From Enchytraeus crypticus (Eukaryota > Annelida > Clitellata > Enchytraeida > Enchytraeidae), in contig CAJHZI010000307.1 in NCBI GenBank assembly GCA_905160935.1, positions 62,001 through 126,000 of the forward strand: a DNA stretch of 64,000 nt, written 5' to 3'. Positions 58,905 to 64,000 of this stretch are shown one piece after another. Position 1 is the first letter of the stretch; every line of letters begins with the position of its first letter. The position numbers and the translations under genes were made by a program. Below the pieces are notes generated by a model, which ran no database searches, was not told the DNA's origin, and was given only the letters and a program-made list of their open reading frames with translations.

Positions 58905-59168
58905 TGAATGTCTCAATAGAGCAATGGTTACGTGTGTAGATAACGTCATGAAGTTTTAAATGATTGATCCTGAGGTGAATTGAACCCTCGTGGGTTCGAA
59001 TCCCAGCCGCGCTGATCTGAGAGTAAAATCTCGGACATTCACTGGACTAGCTACACGGAAAATGGACTAAATTGCCTAACGGATTTAACATGTGGTATTA
59101 AAAGTGATAGATATCAACACAGTTGATCATTTCACTATAATGTGTGTTATTATTATTATTATTATTAT
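58905..59168 (+). mobile_element. SINE family B, copy 6
   Basis: Full-length copy with A-box-like TAGAGCAATGG, B box GGGTTCGAATCCC, body and a (TTA)n tail at 59146-59168. Confidence 0.85.
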
Positions 59169-59639
59169 GTGTAACACAAGTATGCATGCAATATGTAAAA
59201 TATATTCTGTAGTTACAACATATTTTTTATCAAAAGTTAGGAGTATAATGACAATTTTGTAAGTAGTAAAATTTAACAATTTAATGAACACTAAATTAAA
59301 CTCGTTAATGTTGTCATGGATAGCAATATCACTATAATTGTTTTGTATTACATCCTTTGCCTCCTGACCTAATGCTACACTGTCAAGTTTAACTGTAGCT
59401 TACCTGTTATAAATTTGCTCAACCTCAAAGTTAATTAAGCCCAGCGTGGTGTTATACTAATTCACTGCTCATACTCTGCCCCCGCTGTTACAGTGCTGTG
59501 CCCTAATATGTTCTATTACAGGTGTAATGCATTTCAAAAATTCGACTACAGGTATTCATTTTCTGACACTTTTATAATAGACAAATAACTAACAAATGTT
59601 GTTTGTTTTGATTTAGTTGTTATGTTTAATTTGGTAAAG

Positions 59640-59715
59640 ATGTAAACTCTCGCTCTCTCGCTCACCAGTGTTCTGCCAAGTGGCAGGTCCAAGGTACATA
59701 TTGCTCTTCACATGC
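59640..59715 (+). mobile_element. SINE family G 5' fragment
   Basis: Only the start is left: CACCAGTGTTCTGCCAAGTG, GCAGGTCCAAGGTACATATT. Confidence 0.6.
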
Positions 59716-59879
59716 TAACTAACAACTATAACAGCCTAAAATCGATGGCACTCATTTAGTTTTAAAGCAATCGAATACTCAGAACCATCGCAATTTCTCA
59801 TCTCTCGTTTCAGTCAATTGCTGTTCTCTTCTAAAGATCGTCTTCTCAGATCAACAGAGTTCAAATGGATGCGCCAGAA

Positions 59880-60050
59880 GACTGTTGCCGCAGCAATATG
59901 AAGCAGTAACATCAGCAAATAAGGCAACAACAGCAACAACATCAGCAAACAAGACAACAGCAGCAACAGCAGAAGCGACAGAGTTGCTTCGACAGCAGGT
60001 ACAGTGCTAGAAAGCAAGCAACTCCCAGAATCTCCATGAGGCTTTAGAGT
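59880..60050 (+). repeat. CAA/CAG trinucleotide repeat with short Q-rich frame
   Basis: About 59910-59990 is (CAA/CAG)n. One plus frame, 59910-60047, reads glutamine-rich then KRQSCFDSRYSARKQATPRI and stops; a TAA precedes it. It could be an exon end only if an acceptor lay inside the repeat. I treat it as a repeat. Confidence 0.5.
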
Positions 60051-60124
60051 TGTAGAGCCATTTTATGAAAACTTGCTCCTAAAATGGATTTACAGTTTCA
60101 TTGTAAATTATTTTAAAATATCAA

Positions 60125-60331
60125 GTACAATAATAATAATAATAGTAATAATAATACTAATACTAATAAAAACAATAATAACATGAAGTTTGTCATGTAT
60201 ATTACTTTTTAAAATATCTAGTAAAATAATAATAATAATAATAATAATAATCTTTTTTTAACTTTTAATTAAATAAAGTCTCCTTTATCTTATTTTTTAG
60301 CCCAGTACCCTTTACAGCCCAGGGCATTAAA

Positions 60332-60362
<31 letters not shown>

Positions 60363-60790
60363 AATAACAAGAAAATAATAATATAGCATTAATAATATTA
60401 ATATGAATATCCATATTAATAGTATTACTATTAATATCAATATTAATATTTAATAATAATAACATTAGCAATAATATTAATATTTATATTAGTTTAATCA
60501 TAATCATTCTTATTATTATTATTATTATTATTGTTATCATTATTATTATTAATAGCAATAATTTCGATATGAAACCCGGGAGTTTAATATAATATACTAA
60601 TAATAATTTATAATAATACACTAATTATAAAATAATTATAATTTAATAAATAAATAATAAAATATGAATAATTACAGTGACGATGTTAATAATAGTAATA
60701 TAAAAAGTGCTATTATTATCAATATTAATAAAAATTACATTATACTAATAATAATAACTCATAATATAATTAGATAAATCATAATAATTA
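60125..60790. repeat. Degenerate AAT/ATT trinucleotide region
   Basis: Many (AAT)n, (TTA)n and mixed runs; no other structure seen. A 42-bp (AAT)n also lies at 10193-10234. Confidence 0.85.
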
Positions 60791-60919
60791 TAGTCTTAGC
60801 AAATGTAAAAGATATAAATCCAAATTGCCTCAACTTAATTGTTAATCTCTAGGCTCAATTATTAATTCTGATTGATGAGATTATTTGACTAAAATTTTGA
60901 ATATGAGTAAAACATATAT

Positions 60920-61225
60920 CCCCTGTTGTGCACGGGATACTGAAAAATAGACGAACCAACAATTTCACGTGTCGCAAGAGGCGATAAAGCAAAGCCTGAA
61001 GAAGGCAACGGGAAATCATTTCAAAAGCCTACTTTTTACCTAAGCTATAGGACACATAAGATATGAGTAAATAAAGCATAGCCTTTTGTGAAGATATTAA
61101 TTTGGATATCCATGGAGATTTCTATATTATATGGTGCAAAATAGCTGACACCGAGTAAGAATATGTACTTTAAACCTGACACCTGACAGAATACTTGTGA
61201 GAGAGAAAGAGAAAGAGAGAGAGAG
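60920..61225 (-). mobile_element. SINE family G copy with F-type head
   Basis: Plus strand begins TGTGCACGGGATACTGAAAA, ACGTGTCGCAAGAGGCGATA (the head word of family F), followed by CGGGAAATCATTTCAAAAGC and ATGTACTTTAAACCTGACAC, the inverse of family G, and a GA-rich run. Confidence 0.65.
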
Positions 61226-61539
61226 AGACTGACATAATCTTAGACAGACCTATAAAGTCAACTTTTCCTATCACTGTAAATCAAGTATATTTTACTCTAA
61301 TAAGTATTTTTAATGACTGCGATGAATTTTATTCAGGGACGGATTCCAATTCAAAATTAAATGTTGGATATTTGGTCCCAGTGTTGTGTCCCACCACTGA
61401 AGAATAGACTAGCTATAAGTTTCATAAGTGCAACAGAACAATAAAGGATTGAGGAAGGCAAGGGCAAACCACCTCAGAAGCCATATTATTCTCAAACTAT
61501 ATACTATATCTATGATCTGATAACAAATTCATATATAGA

Positions 61540-61625
61540 GATGAAAAGGATGGCTGAGGATAGAATTGGTTGGAAGAGTTAGGTCTATATGCCGTGAACC
61601 TGCCGTTAGGCACTGCACTAGAAGA
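61540..61625 (+). mobile_element. RTE 3' end fragment
   Basis: Reads GATGGCTGAGGATAGAATTG, then TGGAAGAGTTAGGTCTATAT, and CTGCCGTTAGGCACTGCACT. This is the usual RTE C-terminal coding end (M.EDR..W...L...NLP.G.AL). Confidence 0.55.
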
Positions 61626-61629
61626 CGAA

Positions 61630-63845
61630 GATAGGCTATATTGCACATGCATAGGCTTTTGCCATAAACTCTTTCAAAATCTTTCATTCGAGTATCTCAG
61701 ATTTAGAAGAAATCCTCTTAATTAAACAAATTTATTTATTTAATGGATTTATTTAAATATAATCTCGTGGCTTATAGTGGCATATAGTCATCATTGTGAA
61801 CTACATCGTTGTGTTTCTTTCTGCTCTGCATCACTTTAAATGTCTGCACTGCGCAGAAATGAATGAAACTCTTGTACTAACAAGCGCATTTATTGATCAT
61901 GCAGATTTGTGAAATCTGTAATATTTAATTATGAATTATTCCGTTTCTCCGGTATGAGAAAATTACTCTATGGCCCCCCTGGGCTAGAATTTCTCGTTGA
62001 TAACTCTGGAAACAAGGCAGCTGTTTCTTTAAAGAAAGTACAACGTTGACACCAGGGGGATGATTGAAAATGACGTAATTAGTAAACCTATCGGTCGACA
62101 ACGTGGATGTTTAATTAACTAGATGATACTTTTATACCTTGCTTGGCTCCCTTTTTGGTTTTGCATATTGGCATTAAACGTTTTGCATTGATCATTGCAT
62201 TTTGGCAAACCTCTGAATCTAGGACATATATCTCATAGGTAGGATTTGAAATCAGAACTGTGAACTGTCAGTATTACATTTATGACTCTATGCACTGTAG
62301 TATTACAGTACTGCATATGTTATTTGATGAGTTCGTCTTGAACATAATGATAGCAAAACATTAAATAAGCAAAAAAATGTAGAATTTCAGCGAGAAAGCA
62401 CATTATTTCATTCCTCGCAAATTGCGAATGAATGAAATGCAATGAATGTGTTATTCTTGCAAGAAGTCGTGAGGAAAGAAACTTAATAACAAGCTTAATG
62501 ACTTAATGAAGACACTTTATAATAATCTTAAAATTTATTATGAGACTGGATAAAAGTCACCTCTGTGGATAAATGTACCTAGTGGACTGAGTTTTAGTTT
62601 GAACTAATGGTATCACCTCTAAGATGACGATACTGTTCCCTAATAGTAGGAGTGCAGGAGCCCTACGAATGTTTCGATTGTCAAGAGACATGTATAGGTC
62701 ATTATATATTCTACTTTTATCGGCACTGTAGGTTTCTTTTTTTTTAAAAAGCGTAAGAATGATGTAAATGCAAGAATTACAAAACTTGCAGTTGCAACTA
62801 TATACATTAGTTAAACAATTACAAGAATTAGGCCTACATATGACATTAGTTAAAGAATTGCAACTTCGATATTTTTGGGAAATGAGATTAATTTGACGCA
62901 GGGACTACAATAGATAATGGCGCGTAAAATGCGTTTTCGTAAAAATTTAGAAATTTTGACGTGTTGCTGGATGATAGAATTTCAAGTTTGATGTATTTTT
63001 TGTTAGGGTATAATTAAAATGCGAGAGACCAGCGTCTATGATTTTGTATGCGATACAATAAAGGAGATGAACTCTACTTCATGCTGTACACGACAGAAAA
63101 GAAACTCTTGTGCACAAGAATTCATAATTTAGGCAAAAACATTACAAATGAAATATGAAATGCAAATATTTGGTTTATCAGAAGATGTTATAGGAAAAAG
63201 TAAAGAACTAAAAGAAGATTATTCTGGAAGATATAAGACAGGTGCTGACCGTGACGTTGAAGTATTCAACAGTAAATCTGGCTTCAGAAATGGCTGTCAT
63301 CGGTCAATCCTGTCTGATATAACATTCAAATTACATATGTCAGACTAGATGTCTCAGATGAAACAATCCAAAGACAAATATCAGTTTTTTAAGAAGTTTT
63401 TCAGGACATGTCTATGACTTTAAAGGCATAGTATTGAAGTATAGTATTTATGTATAGTATTTATGTATAGTATTCAGGTATATTTGTTAAATTGTTATTC
63501 AGGTTTATAATTTAAAAGTATATAATATTTTGTTTGACACCCTTAGACAAAATAAACAGAACATTCAGACTGCAGCGCTGAGCCCAAATCCCCCCCCCCC
63601 CCTTATATAAATTTTTTCTTAATTTTTGTTGGCTACCTGATGTTTATTTGCCACATTAATTTCAATGATCTTTCCTGGTAAATTCTACGCGTTTTCTTAA
63701 AATCTCATGTGAATACGTGCTGTAGAAGTAGAGAGTTTACAGCCAAACGTTTTTGATTCCAATGCAGTGTGTCACTGAACACTGCTTCGGAACGTGTTGA
63801 GTGTTACCGACCTATTGTTTATAGGTCTACTGTGGTATTTAGCAT
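61630..63845. other. Gene-free stretch
   Basis: A 66-codon frame at 63148-63348 (charged, KSKELKEDYSGRYKTGADRD) has no family I recognise and no clear splice context. A poly-C run lies at 63590-63602. Confidence 0.45.
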
Positions 63846-63849
63846 TACG

Positions 63850-64000
63850 TATTATTATTGTTATTATTATTATTAGTAGTAGTATTATTATTATTGTTGT
63901 TATTATCATTATTATTATTAGTAGTAGTAGTATTAGTATTATTATTATTGTTGTTATTATCATTATTATTATTAGTAGTAGTAGTATTAGTATTATTAAG
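63850..64000. repeat. (ATT)n with repeated higher-order block
   Basis: TTATTATTATTAGTAGTAGT blocks recur with a spacing of about 65 bp up to the window edge. Confidence 0.85.

Noticed and set aside
59814-60017. Leu-rich minus-strand frame resembling a signal peptide
   Set aside because: Antisense of a CAA/CAG trinucleotide repeat.

Overview
The window is nuclear DNA of an animal, most likely a marine invertebrate; I cannot fix the phylum from sequence alone. It is AT-rich, its introns are long, and it is crowded with tRNA-derived SINEs, truncated non-LTR retrotransposons, (TA)n and (CT)n microsatellites and minisatellites. Only two host protein genes can be supported, and both are complete.

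On the minus strand, 15529-27653, lies actin-related protein 3 (ARP3/ACTR3) of the Arp2/3 complex: 11 coding exons, 418 codons, the same length as human ARP3. Every intron is GT-AG. Intron 1 is phase 2 and all the others are phase 0. On the plus strand, 31324-36857, lies the endosomal GTPase Rab5: 5 coding exons, 218 codons, with all G motifs and a CCN C-terminus. The genes are head to head, with start codons 3.67 kb apart; much of that spacer is inserted repeats. Arp2/3 (branched actin) and Rab5 (early endosomes) both act in endocytosis, but nothing here shows that they are co-regulated.

Layout. 1-15.5 kb: gene-free repeats, including a repeat split by a LINE and a SINE (4.3-6.5 kb), a 40-bp-arm hairpin (8.15 kb) and a 24-bp satellite open on both strands (10.7-11.3 kb). 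15.5-27.7 kb: ARP3, with LINE fragments in introns 1 and 3 and SINEs in several introns. 27.7-31.3 kb: intergenic, with a broken LINE. 31.3-36.9 kb: Rab5, with an antisense RTE-type LINE in intron 1. 37-64 kb: gene-free as far as I can see, with SINEs, a CpG-rich 32-bp repeat (43.1 kb), a perfect-looking hairpin (44.25 kb), a large GA-rich minisatellite (45.4-46.2 kb), a deleted mariner element between (TA)n tracts (55.7-56.4 kb) and simple repeats.

The most unusual observation is that both genes carry a minisatellite that grew out of an exon/intron boundary. The 3' splice site and first codons of ARP3 exon 3 are repeated about ten times in 46/55-bp units in intron 2, with the first codon changed from TGG to TGA in eight copies. 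The 5' splice site and last codons of Rab5 exon 2 are repeated seven times in 23-bp units in intron 2. A second unusual pattern is that one SINE family (called D here) repeatedly shows a folded-back, head-to-head copy of its own A-box end.
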